42,512 nt of DNA from Deltaproteobacteria bacterium (GCA_024277655.1 JAJRUT010000019.1:1-42512), one strand, 5' to 3'; numbered from the stretch's first letter, positions 7,970-18,336 are shown. Notes: a model not told the origin generated them from the sequence alone. Numbers and translations are program-made.

Positions 7970-9397
7970 ATGCCCCAACATACCCTAAAAACCACCTTTG
8001 GATTTGACCATTTTCGCCCAGGTCAGCGGGAAATTATCGACCAGATCCTCCAGGGGAAACATTGCCTGGTTCTGATGCCGACCGGAATGGGGAAATCCCT
8101 GTGCTATCAGATACCTGCCCTGATACTCGGTGGCCTGAGCATGGTTATTTCTCCCCTCATTGCCTTGATGCAGGATCAGGTGGAGAGTCTTAGGCGCAAG
8201 AATATTGATGCCATTTTCATCAACTCCTCCCTCAGCAAGAAAGAACGTTTAAGCCGCTACGAAAGTTTACGTGCAGGGCAACACACCCTCCTCTATGTGA
8301 CCCCTGAACGATTCCGCCAAGATGATTTCACCAACATTATTAAACAACGTAATATCACCCTACTTGCCGTGGACGAGGCCCACTGTATAAGTGAGTGGGG
8401 CCATGATTTCAGACCTGACTACAGTCGCCTCAAAACCATTCGCCAGCAACTGGGCAACCCAACCACCATCGCCCTAACCGCCACCGCAACCCCGGAGGTG
8501 CAGGATGACATCATTCACCAACTTGGCCTGAAGCCAGCCCAGGTTGCCACCCATCACCATGGAATTGAACGTGCCAACCTGAAGGTTGAGGTTCGCCATG
8601 TCTTTGGCGACCACGACAAGATCAAATTCATTAGAGCGGCGCGTACGACCATACCGGGGAACACCATCGTCTATTTCAGCCTGATTAAAACCCTGGAGCG
8701 GTTCAGTGAGCAACTGCACGACCTCCCCCATCTCACCTACCATGGAAGATTGCCCAAGAAGGATCGAACCCTTGCCCTGCAAGACTTTATGGTGGGTAAA
8801 AACAACATGATCCTGGCCACCAATGCCTTTGGTATGGGGATAGACAAAGACTCTATCCGCCACGTTATCCATGCTGAAATGCCCGGCTCAATGGAATCAT
8901 ATTACCAGGAGATCGGCCGGGCGGGACGGGACGGTAAAGAGGCGTACTGCACCCTGCTCTACGACCAGTCTGACCTCCTTATCCATATGGACTTTATCAA
9001 ATGGAACAACCCGGAGGCAGATTTCCACGAACGACTCTATCAACTTTTAAAAACAGACCTCAATGAAGCCAACAGCCTTGGCGTGGACTGGCTGCGCGAA
9101 CAGCTCGTCTTTAAACAGAGAGCTGACTTCAGACTGGAGACTGCCCTTCGCCTGTTTGAGCGCCATGGGGTCACCACAGGTTCCCTTGACACCCACAACC
9201 TCTCTATCCAAAAAGAGCTACCAGAACCGCTTAAACCAAAAAAAATTGCTGCAAAGATTCTTTCCGAGCAGAAAAAACTCCACCTCATGGTACAATACGC
9301 CAATATTAAGGGATGCCGAAAAGGACTAATCCATGATTATTTTGGCATGGATCACCAAGACCTGTGTTTTTGTTGTGATAATTGCCCCAAGGACTAA
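7970..9397 (+). CDS. RecQ-family ATP-dependent DNA helicase, short form
   Basis: A 3'-5' superfamily 2 DNA helicase. The 475 residues cover the RecQ core: motif 0 (TTFGFDHFRPGQREII), Walker A PTGMGKS with K42, DEAH at 135-138, SEWGHDFRPDY, TATATPEV (motif III), motif IV (TIVYFSLIKT) and motifs V/VI (ATNAFGMGIDK and QEIGRAGRDG). The protein ends right after the zinc module: CRKGLIHDYFG, then C466, C469 and C472 in CFCCDNC. The winged-helix RQC part and the HRDC domain of E. coli RecQ (609 aa) are absent. This is not a frameshift, because the sequence after the stop is a different gene. Two stop codons in tandem (TAATAA) separate it from the GGDEF gene at 9401. Confidence 0.92.
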   Translation: MPQHTLKTTFGFDHFRPGQREIIDQILQGKHCLVLMPTGMGKSLCYQIPALILGGLSMVISPLIALMQDQVESLRRKNIDAIFINSSLSKKERLSRYESLRAGQHTLLYVTPERFRQDDFTNIIKQRNITLLAVDEAHCISEWGHDFRPDYSRLKTIRQQLGNPTTIALTATATPEVQDDIIHQLGLKPAQVATHHHGIERANLKVEVRHVFGDHDKIKFIRAARTTIPGNTIVYFSLIKTLERFSEQLHDLPHLTYHGRLPKKDRTLALQDFMVGKNNMILATNAFGMGIDKDSIRHVIHAEMPGSMESYYQEIGRAGRDGKEAYCTLLYDQSDLLIHMDFIKWNNPEADFHERLYQLLKTDLNEANSLGVDWLREQLVFKQRADFRLETALRLFERHGVTTGSLDTHNLSIQKELPEPLKPKKIAAKILSEQKKLHLMVQYANIKGCRKGLIHDYFGMDHQDLCFCCDNCPKD

Positions 9398-9400
9398 TAA

Positions 9401-11143
9401 ATGGCCAAAGGAAACCGTTGCACCCATACGAAACATACTGACCCGTTTCGCAAGCAGGCAACGCCCTTTATCCTGATCATCCTCGGCGGGGTCTGTGGCT
9501 GGCTTATGACACGCTCCCATGTCCCACTCGGCCTGCAACTCGTTATCCTGATGGTATTAACCGCTTCATTCATCGCCCTCATGAATAGGGGGAACAACCT
9601 GCCCGTTCAGGCTTTACTCCAAAAGCCGAGTGAAGGCGAAACCCCTTTCAGCAATGCAACATCATCCTCGTTGAACCTTGATTTTGCCGAACAGGCACTG
9701 GCCAAGTCTCACACCTGTCAACTAAAACTTCTCTGTGACTCGCTCAACCTCACAAGTAGTGCCATTATTCTCCACAGCCAAACCCGTGGTCACTACCACC
9801 TCCACGCAAGCCACTCAAACAATCCGACAGCCATCAACCAGGATATGGCAACAGAGGCCGGAATTCTTCTCAGCCTGAAAGACGACCGCTCGGAGATCTC
9901 CGGCCATCCATCATCACAAAACTTTCAGGGCCTACCTTATTACAAAACGGGTACCAGCGTCGGGGGATTTATGGTCGTAAGCCTCAAGGGCATCGACCAA
10001 CATCACCCCCTCAAGACAAGCGGCTTTCTCTGTGTCGATCGCAAAGAGCAACCCCCCTGGACCCAGGCAGAGAAAAATCTAATCAGACAGGCCGCCCATA
10101 AGATCAGTACCGACCTCTATGTCACTGAGCAACTAACTGAAGCTAACCATGACAAAAAGGCCATTAAACAAATTTGCCTGGCGTTACAGGATCTTAATAC
10201 CGTTCTCAATTTGCAGGAGGCCTTTGAGGTCACGCAAAAGACAGTGACAAGCCTGACCTCAGCAACCCTTGTCGCCATCACCCTCAAGGATAACCAGCAG
10301 CATAATGTCGTCTCAGCAGTAGGGCCAAACGCAAAAGAACTAAATGGTCTGGCCATCCTCGATGACACCTGCCTGGTCAATCAGGCCATAAGCCTACAAC
10401 GTACCATGACACCAAAGGGAGGCCAACACCCCCCCTTGACCCTGTTCACCAGCCCCTCACCAATAGACACATACCAATCACTGCTTATTATCCCTCTTAT
10501 TAGTAACGACCAACCCATCGGCACCCTGATTGCCGGAGGAACAATCCCCCAGCTCTTTAGTAAAGACCAACAGGCTCTGCTTGAGGTCGTCGCCGGCCAA
10601 ATCGCCACCCGCATCGATCTGGCCAAGACCCATGAGAAAATCTACCACATGGCCACCATCGATGGCCTCACGGGCCTAGTTAATCACCGGACCTTTCAAA
10701 ACGGTTTGGGCAAAATGCTTAACAGGGCTACCCGCCAAAAAACAAAGGTGGCCCTCATCCTCTGTGACATCGACCATTTTAAAAGGGTCAATGACAACTA
10801 TGGGCATCCCTTCGGCGATAAGGTTCTCCGCCAGGTTTCCCGCGTCCTTAAAAATGCGGTACGCACAGTGGATCTTGCCGCCAGGTATGGAGGTGAAGAA
10901 TTCACCCTGGTGCTTGAAAATGCCGACCAAACAGGCGGAGTCCACCTCGCCGAACGGATCAGAAAAGAGATTGCAGGACTACGATTTTTCCATGCCAACA
11001 AGGAAATACGTATCACCATGAGTTTTGGCGTTTCCTGCTACCCTACCCTTGCCGGGGATCAGTCAAGCCTGATCAGCCAGGCAGACCAGGCGTTGTATCG
11101 CTGTAAAGAGGCGGGACGCAATCAAACACAATGTTACACCTAA
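9401..11143 (+). CDS. GAF-containing membrane diguanylate cyclase (GGDEF)
   Basis: Makes c-di-GMP from two GTP. The 580-residue protein has two predicted membrane helices at ~21-65 (ILIILGGVCGWLM, LQLVILMVLTASFIALM), a GAF-like domain at ~95-250 and a second GAF-like domain at ~265-415 (LLIIPLISNDQPIGTLIAGG), then GGDEF from ~430. The active motif is GGEEF at 497-501, with DGLTGLVNHRTF upstream and CDIDHFKRVNDNYGH. R488-x-x-D491 lies five residues before GGEEF, the product-inhibition I-site. There is no EAL domain. The ATG lies three bases after the recQ stop, so translation is probably coupled. The signal sensed by the GAF domains is unknown. Confidence 0.93.
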   Translation: MAKGNRCTHTKHTDPFRKQATPFILIILGGVCGWLMTRSHVPLGLQLVILMVLTASFIALMNRGNNLPVQALLQKPSEGETPFSNATSSSLNLDFAEQALAKSHTCQLKLLCDSLNLTSSAIILHSQTRGHYHLHASHSNNPTAINQDMATEAGILLSLKDDRSEISGHPSSQNFQGLPYYKTGTSVGGFMVVSLKGIDQHHPLKTSGFLCVDRKEQPPWTQAEKNLIRQAAHKISTDLYVTEQLTEANHDKKAIKQICLALQDLNTVLNLQEAFEVTQKTVTSLTSATLVAITLKDNQQHNVVSAVGPNAKELNGLAILDDTCLVNQAISLQRTMTPKGGQHPPLTLFTSPSPIDTYQSLLIIPLISNDQPIGTLIAGGTIPQLFSKDQQALLEVVAGQIATRIDLAKTHEKIYHMATIDGLTGLVNHRTFQNGLGKMLNRATRQKTKVALILCDIDHFKRVNDNYGHPFGDKVLRQVSRVLKNAVRTVDLAARYGGEEFTLVLENADQTGGVHLAERIRKEIAGLRFFHANKEIRITMSFGVSCYPTLAGDQSSLISQADQALYRCKEAGRNQTQCYT

Positions 11144-11309
11144 AAGACCTGTCACCTCCACCCCCTCCGCAACCCCGAGAAACCGCCTTCCCACCACAAA
11201 TAAAGCAAACGAACACAACTACCTACAAGAAATAATGTAAAGATGATTCATTTATGATATTCTCCCCCCTTCCTTGCCCCCTTTATACCAAAATTACAGG
11301 AGCCTTTTT

Positions 11310-12992
11310 ATGAGTGACGATCCCCATAAAATCATCTATTCGATGATCAATGTATCCAAGACCTACGACAACAAACCAGTCCTTGAAAAAATCAACCTAT
11401 CCTATTTTTACGGCGCTAAAATTGGAGTCCTCGGCCTGAACGGCTCGGGTAAAAGTTCCCTGCTAAGAATTTTGGCAGGTACCGATACCGACTTTCAGGG
11501 GGAGACCTCCATCGCCGAAGGCCTTACCGTGGGTATCCTTGAGCAGGAACCACAGCTTGACAACAATAAGACCGTTAAACAAAATGTTGAGGAAGGGGTG
11601 AGCGAGATTGTTGACCTCCTAAAGGAATTTGAAGAGATCAACAATAAATTTGCCGAGCCCATGTCTGATGACGAAATGGACGCCTTAATCAGCCGCCAGG
11701 GCGAAGTTCAGGAGCTCCTTGACACCACAGGTGCCTGGGATCTCGATGCCAGACTGGATATGGCCATGGACGCCCTCCGCTGCCCCCCAGGCGACAGCTC
11801 GGTGGAAAATCTCTCTGGTGGTGAGCGACGCCGAGTGGCCCTCTGCCGTCTCCTCCTGCGCAAACCGGACATCCTTCTCCTCGATGAGCCCACCAACCAT
11901 CTGGATGCCGAGACCGTGGGCTGGCTTGAGCAACATCTACAACGATATGAGGGCACAGTTATTGCCGTTACCCATGATCGTTATTTTCTCGATAACGTCG
12001 CCGGCTGGATCCTTGAGCTTGACCGAGGCAAGGGTATCCCCTGGAAGGGCAATTACTCCTCCTGGCTTGAGCAGAAACAGCAACGCTTGGCCCAGCAGGA
12101 CAAACAGGAGAGCGAGAGGCAAAAAACTCTAAAACGGGAACTTGAATGGATCAAAATGTCCCCAAAAGGTCGGCGCTCAAAGTCTAAAGCCCGGATTGCC
12201 GAATATGACAAGCTTCTTAATCAGGATACCCAGGAATCCATCGATAAACTGGAGATCTTTATTCCAGCAGGCCCGAGACTTGGCAAAATCGCCATTGAAG
12301 CTGAGGGGATCAGTAAGGGCTTTGGCGATAAGCTCCTGATAGACAATATGAGTTTTTCCCTACCCTCCGGCGGCATCATCGGTGTGGTTGGCCCCAATGG
12401 CGCGGGTAAATCCACCCTGTTTAATATGATTACCGGCAAGGAAAAACCGGATGCGGGGACCATCACGGTGGGCGACACCGTAAAACTTGCCTACGTTGAC
12501 CAGTCCCGTGACATTCTTGATCCAGAAAAAACGATTTGGGAAACCATCTCCGAAGGCCTTGACGTGATTCCTCTGGGTGATAGGGAAATAAACTCCCGGG
12601 CCTATGTATCCCGTTTTAACTTTTCCGGCAGTCAGCAACAAAAGAAGGTTGGGCTTATTTCCGGTGGTCAACGCAACCGTGTCCATCTGGCCCGGATCTT
12701 AAAGGAGGGTGCAAATGTAATCTTGTTGGATGAGCCAACCAATGATCTGGACGTCAATACCCTGCGCGCCCTGGAGGAGGCTCTGGAGAATTTTGGCGGT
12801 TGCGCCGTGGTCATCAGCCACGACAGATGGTTCCTTGACCGTATAACCACCCACATCCTGGCCTTTGAGGGAGATAGTCAGGTGGTCTTCCATGAGGGCA
12901 ACTATTCTGACTATGATGAAGATCGCAAGCGCAGGCTTGGCAAAGAGGCCGACCAGCCCCACCGCATTAAATATAGGCAATTGACCCGCTAA
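11310..12992 (+). CDS. ettA: energy-dependent translational throttle protein EttA (ABC-F)
   Basis: EttA is a soluble ABC-F ATPase that binds the ribosomal E site and gates entry into elongation according to the ATP/ADP state. The chosen ATG at 11310 has ACAGGAG upstream and gives 560 residues (E. coli 555); an in-frame TTG at 11274 is upstream of the ribosome site. ABC domain 1: GLNGSGKSS (K48), LSGGERRRVALCRLLL, LLDEPTNHLD. The linker contains the EttA-specific arm region (NYSSWLEQKQQRLAQQ, KGRRSKSKAR). Domain 2: GPNGAGKST, SGGQRNRVHLARIL, LLDEPTNDLD, VISHDRWFLDRI. The tail HRIKYRQ is also EttA-like. It appears to be a single-gene unit followed by a long stem-loop. Confidence 0.95.
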   Translation: MSDDPHKIIYSMINVSKTYDNKPVLEKINLSYFYGAKIGVLGLNGSGKSSLLRILAGTDTDFQGETSIAEGLTVGILEQEPQLDNNKTVKQNVEEGVSEIVDLLKEFEEINNKFAEPMSDDEMDALISRQGEVQELLDTTGAWDLDARLDMAMDALRCPPGDSSVENLSGGERRRVALCRLLLRKPDILLLDEPTNHLDAETVGWLEQHLQRYEGTVIAVTHDRYFLDNVAGWILELDRGKGIPWKGNYSSWLEQKQQRLAQQDKQESERQKTLKRELEWIKMSPKGRRSKSKARIAEYDKLLNQDTQESIDKLEIFIPAGPRLGKIAIEAEGISKGFGDKLLIDNMSFSLPSGGIIGVVGPNGAGKSTLFNMITGKEKPDAGTITVGDTVKLAYVDQSRDILDPEKTIWETISEGLDVIPLGDREINSRAYVSRFNFSGSQQQKKVGLISGGQRNRVHLARILKEGANVILLDEPTNDLDVNTLRALEEALENFGGCAVVISHDRWFLDRITTHILAFEGDSQVVFHEGNYSDYDEDRKRRLGKEADQPHRIKYRQLTR

Positions 12993-13015
12993 CATCAGCC
13001 CCCAAAAGCACCCAC

Positions 13016-13057
13016 CATACCCAAAAGCCTGACATCCTTGCCAGTCTTTTGGGTATG
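13016..13057 (+). terminator. 12-bp perfect stem-loop after ettA
   Basis: CATACCCAAAAG at 13016-13027 is the exact reverse complement of CTTTTGGGTATG at 13046-13057, with a short CTG/CAG pairing in the 18-nt loop. No clean T-run follows, so it is a processing or stability element or an atypical terminator. Confidence 0.55.
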
Positions 13058-13149
13058 CAACTCTTTCCCCTTGCACCCAACCCATGAATTAGCTACAATT
13101 TATGGATAATACAAACCATGATGCCTAACCAGTGAAAGAGGACAGAGGC

Positions 13150-14982
13150 ATGGCAACAGCAGAGCGCAGAATAACAGCCGCAGTCAAGCGCCGACAATTA
13201 GATCTCTTTTTCACCTCCATCCCAATCGCCACAATAACGGCCTTTGCCCTTGCCGTCATTATCACTGTTTTTTTTCAAGGATCGCCAGTTGAGGGTTTTA
13301 TGCACCCATGGCTCGTAACAATATCCACAGTTCTCGCCAGCCGAGGACTCATCATTAAGACCTACCACAAGTCAGCACAAAACCGCAGGCAACAACAAAC
13401 ACTAACCAGACTAAGCCTTGTGACAGTCACCGCCTCTGCTATCCTCTGGGGTTCCCTGGCCTATTACGTATTCCCTGAAATAAGTCAGGAAGAACAAATG
13501 GTTGTCCTCATTCTTCTCACAGGAATCATTGGCGGAGCCGTAACCTCTATGTCCTACAGCCTCCCCCATATTACCGCTTTTATTTTTATTATTATCGGCT
13601 CCATTCTGATCGGCCTTTTCAAGGCAGAAATGGGCTTCCTTTACTACGCCACGATCTTCTACATCGTCTATCTGGCCTTTCTCATGCAGACCGCAAGAAT
13701 CATCAACAACAACAGTTTTGGCAATATCAGGCTCTCCATGGAGGCAACAGAAAATGCCACCAAACTAAAAGAGGCGAAGGAACAGGCAGAGCAGGCCGTT
13801 GCCAGTAGGTCGGCATTTCTTGCCAACATGAGCCATGAAATTCGTACCCCCATGAGTGGTATCATAGGCCTTGCCCGCATAGCCCTTGATACCAGCCCCA
13901 CCGAACCACTCGCCACCACCATCCGTAATATCAAAAAATCAGCCGACAGCCTCCTAGAGTTACTCAACGACATCCTCGACACCTCAAAGATCGAAGCCGG
14001 AGAACTAACCATTAGCTCACAGGCCTTTTCTCTGCCTGACCTCTTGGCAGGAGTTGTCGAGACCCTTAGCTTTTCGGCAAAAGAAAAGGGTCTTACCCTG
14101 TCCATAGCCAGCGAACCGCAACCCCACGACTATTTCAGCGGTGACAAATTCCGCTTGCGCCAGATCCTGATCAATCTGACTGGCAACGCCATAAAATTCA
14201 CCAAGGAAGGCCGGGTGGAACTTAGAGTCAGCCAAAGCGACCTTGAAAATGAACCCGACCGAACAGAACTCCTGTTTAGTGTCAGGGACACCGGAATAGG
14301 CATCCCCGAAGAATTCAAGGAGCATATCTTTTTAATCTTTCATCAAGGCGATGAATCAACATCAAGAAGATTTGGTGGAACAGGTCTTGGACTTTCCATC
14401 TGCAAACAGCTGGTGACCATGATGGGTGGCAAGATCTGGTTTGAACAGAATAAGGATGGCCGCGGCACAACATTCTTCTTCAGCCTTACCCTGGAAAAAC
14501 GAGGTCAGAACGATATATCGCAAAACACCATCTCAGACCAACCAGCCCTAACGGGTAAAAAGATTCTGGTGGTTGAAGACAACGACATCAACAGCATCGT
14601 TGCCAAGGCTGTCCTTGTGGCGGATAGTCATTTCGTCCTCTGTGCCGTCAATGGCGTGGAAGCACTTGAGGCCATGGCCCAGGAAAAATTTGATTTAATC
14701 TTTATGGATATACAGATGCCCATGCTCGATGGGCTACTTACCACCGAAGCCATCCGCCAGTTCGAGCAGTCAGAACCCGTGACGGTGGAACTTGACGAAA
14801 CCCTAAAGGAGATATTACAGACCCAGCTTGCCGGCACCTACACCCCAATCGTTGCCATGACCGCCAATGCCCTTAGTGGTGACCGGGAAAAATGTCTGCA
14901 AAAAGGCATGAATGACTATGTCACCAAGCCGTTTGAGCCTGAAGAGGTCAGAGCCGTCCTCCGCAGTTTACTCGTGGAATAA
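13150..14982 (+). CDS. membrane hybrid histidine kinase (6TM-HisKA-HATPase-REC)
   Basis: With the ATG at 13150 (GAGG eight bases upstream) the protein has 610 residues; an in-frame GTG at 13132 is less likely. Residues ~18-195 form about six membrane helices, which act as the sensor; no periplasmic domain is seen. A coiled linker ([15 protein letters not shown]) leads to HisKA with H229 in SHEIRTP, HATPase with [16 protein letters not shown] and GGTGLGLS, and a C-terminal receiver with D520 in FMDIQMP and KPF near the end. The receiver has ~20 extra residues between helix 3 and strand 4 ([17 protein letters not shown] region). No phosphotransfer domain or output regulator is adjacent. Its last 15 bp overlap the 3' end of bioF on the other strand. 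Confidence 0.92.
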   Translation: MATAERRITAAVKRRQLDLFFTSIPIATITAFALAVIITVFFQGSPVEGFMHPWLVTISTVLASRGLIIKTYHKSAQNRRQQQTLTRLSLVTVTASAILWGSLAYYVFPEISQEEQMVVLILLTGIIGGAVTSMSYSLPHITAFIFIIIGSILIGLFKAEMGFLYYATIFYIVYLAFLMQTARIINNNSFGNIRLSMEATENATKLKEAKEQAEQAVASRSAFLANMSHEIRTPMSGIIGLARIALDTSPTEPLATTIRNIKKSADSLLELLNDILDTSKIEAGELTISSQAFSLPDLLAGVVETLSFSAKEKGLTLSIASEPQPHDYFSGDKFRLRQILINLTGNAIKFTKEGRVELRVSQSDLENEPDRTELLFSVRDTGIGIPEEFKEHIFLIFHQGDESTSRRFGGTGLGLSICKQLVTMMGGKIWFEQNKDGRGTTFFFSLTLEKRGQNDISQNTISDQPALTGKKILVVEDNDINSIVAKAVLVADSHFVLCAVNGVEALEAMAQEKFDLIFMDIQMPMLDGLLTTEAIRQFEQSEPVTVELDETLKEILQTQLAGTYTPIVAMTANALSGDREKCLQKGMNDYVTKPFEPEEVRAVLRSLLVE

Positions 14983-16122
14983 AGCAGACACAGCCCTAGC
15001 AAGCCCCAACAGTTCTTCATCCGACTGGTGCAAGGTCACCGAAAAACGTAACCGCGCCGTATTCTCCGGAACCGTGGGCGGCCGCACCGCTGTCACATAA
15101 AAACCTTGCTGCCGCAACTCCCCGGCAATCCTCATAGCCCGATCACTTTCCCCAATCATCAGCGGGACAATCTGCGAACCTGAACCAAGGACAATCCCCT
15201 CTTTAGCAAAACAGGATTCAAGGAATAATGTTTTACGCCGTAAGTCGCCAGCAAGACGAGGCTCCGTCTGCACCACCTTGAGTGCACCAAGACTGGCACC
15301 AATCACTGCTGGCGGAAGTGCGGTGGAATAGATAAAACTCCGGGCCCGATTCATCAGGAAATCAATCCAAACCGAATCTGCTGCCACATAGGCCCCGTAA
15401 CTCCCCAGGCCTTTACCAAAGGTTCCCATGACAAGTTCCACCTCAGCAGTCACCCCGGCCTCCTCAACAAGACCTGAACCCGTGGCACCAAATAGCCCCG
15501 TGGCATGGGCCTCATCCACAAGCAAAACACAATCAAACTGTTGTTTCAAGCGGACAAGTTCACCAAGGGGCGCTCGATCGCCATCCATGGAATAGAGGGA
15601 TTCAACAATAACAAGAGCACGACCATCACCCCGTTTTTCTTGCAGAAGTTCCTGCAGATGGGCCATATCATTATGGCGAAAACGCCAGGTTTTGGCCCCG
15701 GAAAGCTGGCAGCCATCGACAATAGAGGCATGATTCAGACGATCAGAAAAGATCACATCGTGGCGCCCAACAAGGGCTGGAATTATACCGGCATTAGCCA
15801 TATAACCATTTCCAAAGAGCAGGGCCGCAGCCTTACCCTTATACCTTGCGATGGCCCGCTCAAGTTCGTGGTGGTAATCACAGTCACCACTCATAAGCCT
15901 GGCAGCACCAGCCCCTGTGCCATATTTTTTTAGATATTTCAGCCCGGATTCAACAACTGCTGGATGATGGGAGAGGGCAAGATAATCATTCGAGGAAAAA
16001 TCAACCAGAGACCGGGAATCGGCCAAGGAGAAAACACCACCTCCAACCGCTCGTTTCAGCGGATGTAACGAGCGCAACAACCCGCAAGACTTCCGCTGCT
16101 TAAGCCAATCTAGCGGTTCCAT
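14968..16122 (-). CDS. bioF: 8-amino-7-oxononanoate synthase
   Basis: A PLP enzyme that condenses pimeloyl-thioester with L-alanine to give KAPA, the first ring-forming step of biotin synthesis. The 384-residue protein shows the alpha-oxoamine synthase order: [25 protein letters not shown], the PLP-stacking histidine H131 in [14 protein letters not shown] (D203) and the PLP lysine K237 in TFGKGLG. The length fits the family (E. coli 384). The start overlaps the end of bioB by 13 bp, so the two are translationally coupled in a pcnB-bioB-bioF operon. bioA and bioD are not in the window. Confidence 0.95.
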   Translation of the reverse strand: MEPLDWLKQRKSCGLLRSLHPLKRAVGGGVFSLADSRSLVDFSSNDYLALSHHPAVVESGLKYLKKYGTGAGAARLMSGDCDYHHELERAIARYKGKAAALLFGNGYMANAGIIPALVGRHDVIFSDRLNHASIVDGCQLSGAKTWRFRHNDMAHLQELLQEKRGDGRALVIVESLYSMDGDRAPLGELVRLKQQFDCVLLVDEAHATGLFGATGSGLVEEAGVTAEVELVMGTFGKGLGSYGAYVAADSVWIDFLMNRARSFIYSTALPPAVIGASLGALKVVQTEPRLAGDLRRKTLFLESCFAKEGIVLGSGSQIVPLMIGESDRAMRIAGELRQQGFYVTAVRPPTVPENTARLRFSVTLHQSDEELLGLARAVSALFHE

Positions 16123-17021
16123 ATCTGCTGAACCTGCTCCACAAAGGCCAGATCCTGGGCAGGCGTCCGGCCTCGTTGGGTAAGATAACCACCAATCATC
16201 ATACCGTCGGCCCCAGCCATAAAGGCCGAACTTAAAAAGTCCCCCAGGGCCGACTCACGCCCTGCAGCCAGACGCACAGGCACATCGGGCAGAATAATAC
16301 GAAAAATGGCAATGGCCCTGAGAATTTCATCCTGGCTCAAGGGTTCAACCTCGGCAAATCTGGTGCCGGATATGGCGATCAGGATATTTATCGGCACGGA
16401 ATCAACCTTGAGTTCAGCCAAAGTCCTGGCCAGGGAAACACGATCGGCCTCGGTCTCACCAAGGCCCAGAATACCACCACTACAAACCGAAAGACCCACA
16501 CCATGGGCATCCTTAACAGTGGCAACCCTATCCTCGAAGCTATGGGTGGTGCACACCGTGCCAAAGAACTCCCTGGATGATTCAAGGTTATGATGATAAC
16601 GGCTCATACCGGCATCAGCCCACTGCTGAAGCTCGTCCCTTGTGGCAATGCCAAAGGAACCACAGAGGTCAATATCCACCTTGGCACGAATAGCAGCCAG
16701 AAGATCGGCGTAGGCCTTAGTCTCATCCCCCACAGGCCCCCGCCCGGAAGTTACAAGGGAAAAACGGGAGGCCCCATTCTCCTTAGCCAGTTGCGCCGCA
16801 GCCACGGCTTCGCCCACATCCACAAGGGGATACTCTGGAGAATCCGTTATAAAATGGGCCGACTGGGCACAAAATGCACAGTTTTCACTGCACTTACCGG
16901 ACTTGGCATTAATAATGGAGCAGAGCGAAAATCTATCCTTGCGCTTGGCAAGTTTTAATCTCAACGCCTGATCCATCAGATCCAGCGTTGTCATCTGGGC
17001 AAAGGGATTTTCATGAGTCAT
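16110..17021 (-). CDS. bioB: biotin synthase
   Basis: A radical SAM enzyme that inserts sulphur into dethiobiotin. With ATG 17021 the protein has 303 residues. The [4Fe-4S] ligands are C44, C48 and C51 in CSENCAFC, followed by AQSAHF. Further family blocks: GASRFSLVTSGRGP, the YHHNLESS motif with conserved Asn, VCSGGILGLGE, and SVPINILIAISGT. The start is 4 bp after the pcnB stop (TGAAATCATG). An in-frame upstream start at 17093 would lie inside the pcnB tail and adds a poorly conserved 24 residues. The C-terminal part after GGYLTQRGR is as expected. Confidence 0.96.
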   Translation of the reverse strand: MTHENPFAQMTTLDLMDQALRLKLAKRKDRFSLCSIINAKSGKCSENCAFCAQSAHFITDSPEYPLVDVGEAVAAAQLAKENGASRFSLVTSGRGPVGDETKAYADLLAAIRAKVDIDLCGSFGIATRDELQQWADAGMSRYHHNLESSREFFGTVCTTHSFEDRVATVKDAHGVGLSVCSGGILGLGETEADRVSLARTLAELKVDSVPINILIAISGTRFAEVEPLSQDEILRAIAIFRIILPDVPVRLAAGRESALGDFLSSAFMAGADGMMIGGYLTQRGRTPAQDLAFVEQVQQIWNR

Positions 17022-17025
17022 GATT

Positions 17026-18336
17026 TCAGGACCTGCGAAAGCCGAAGACACCGCCCTGACGCTTGTTGTTGGCGTAAGCAGGGCCGCGACCACGGGTTGA
17101 TTGGGGTGGCATTACCGGAGCGGATTTTTTTGACACTTTAGGGGGTTTTGGCAAGAGATATTCCGCCACAGGCTCACCACCTTTGGCCTGGTTAACCAGA
17201 CTGTAAAAGAGCAGGCCATGGTTAAAATAACTCTTCTTACACAACCATTTAGGCCAATCTTTTTTGCTGTTTTGGACAAGGAGAGGCAGCAGAGTGAGAG
17301 TTGTGGAAATCTGCTCTTTCAGGGCCCGTTTTATATCGAGATGGCCCATATTCTTTTTGAGATAATCCCTGATAACCCTGGACAGGGCAAAGGCGTCGCC
17401 TGTTTTCAAGCCGCCCTTTAACTCAGGGAATTGCTGCCTCGCCCACGGCAAAAGCAACATGGCGAGAAGAATATCATCTTTGAGCAAACCGCCTCCGGCC
17501 TGCGCCAGGTCAACACTATGCATAAGCGAACCCAGTTCATCCACCAGCTCATCGGTCAGAATATCGTCATAAAACGGTAGGAGACTGCCAAGCAGACCAG
17601 AGCGGGCAGAAAGCCTTATCCACTCCCCACAGGCTCGCCCATGAAGATCCTTAAACAGCTCATCCCGGATGCGGGAAACCGGACACACCGATAACGACTG
17701 ACAATGACTCTTGATTGCTGACCAAGTAGTATCTTCAATCCTAAAGCCTGACCTTGCCGCATGGCGCACCGCCCGCATCATCCGTACCGGATCACGAGTG
17801 ATACGTACATCAGGGTCACCAATCACTCGGACAATTTTATCGTCAAGATCCTGCACCCCGCCCACGTAATCAATGATAGCTTCCCGATCAAGATCGTAAA
17901 ACAAGCCATTTATTGTAAGATCACGGCGAAAGGCATCATCCCGCTCAGAGCCAAAGGTATTATTGGCCGCAAGCACCTGATCCTTCTTGCCGTCCTCACA
18001 TTCACTCCGACAACGAAAGGTAGAGAGTTCAATAATTTTATTGCCGGAGAAAAAAACCTGAACAAGACGAAAACGCCGACCAATCACCCGGGAGTTGCGA
18101 AACAACTTGCGGACCTGGGAAGGGCTGGCACTGGTGGAAAGATCAAAATCCTTGGGGAAAATCTGCTGATAGAGATCACGAACACCACCACCGACAAGAT
18201 ACGCCTTGTACCCTGCCCTGGTCAATTTCCTGAGGACATAGGCGGCATCAGAATCTATTTTTCCGGCAGTAATGCCATGATCTTCAACCCTCACCACACG
18301 GGGGGCTGGTACTTTATTTTTTTTTGTCACAACCAT
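17026..18336 (-). CDS. pcnB: poly(A) polymerase / CCA-adding family nucleotidyltransferase, PcnB type
   Basis: Adds 3' poly(A) tails to RNA and so marks it for decay. Class II nucleotidyltransferase fold: YLVGGGVRDL, the metal-binding D63 and D65 in KDFDLSTSA, then the IGRRFRLVQV block that is typical for PcnB rather than CCA enzymes, then DFxxRDLTINGLFYD-type and DPVRMMRAVR. A basic, Pro-rich tail of ~40 residues (KKSAPVMPP, GFRRS) can bind RNA. Start choice is open: ATG 18336, or TTG 18342, which sits at better distance from an AGGAAA. It is the first gene of a minus-strand operon with bioB and bioF. A CCA-adding function cannot be fully excluded without comparison. Confidence 0.88.
   Translation of the reverse strand: MVVTKKNKVPAPRVVRVEDHGITAGKIDSDAAYVLRKLTRAGYKAYLVGGGVRDLYQQIFPKDFDLSTSASPSQVRKLFRNSRVIGRRFRLVQVFFSGNKIIELSTFRCRSECEDGKKDQVLAANNTFGSERDDAFRRDLTINGLFYDLDREAIIDYVGGVQDLDDKIVRVIGDPDVRITRDPVRMMRAVRHAARSGFRIEDTTWSAIKSHCQSLSVCPVSRIRDELFKDLHGRACGEWIRLSARSGLLGSLLPFYDDILTDELVDELGSLMHSVDLAQAGGGLLKDDILLAMLLLPWARQQFPELKGGLKTGDAFALSRVIRDYLKKNMGHLDIKRALKEQISTTLTLLPLLVQNSKKDWPKWLCKKSYFNHGLLFYSLVNQAKGGEPVAEYLLPKPPKVSKKSAPVMPPQSTRGRGPAYANNKRQGGVFGFRRS

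Noticed and set aside
9340..9420. Frameshift as the reason for the short RecQ
   Set aside because: The sequence after the tandem stops encodes the start of the GGDEF protein; no RQC or HRDC pattern is seen in any frame.
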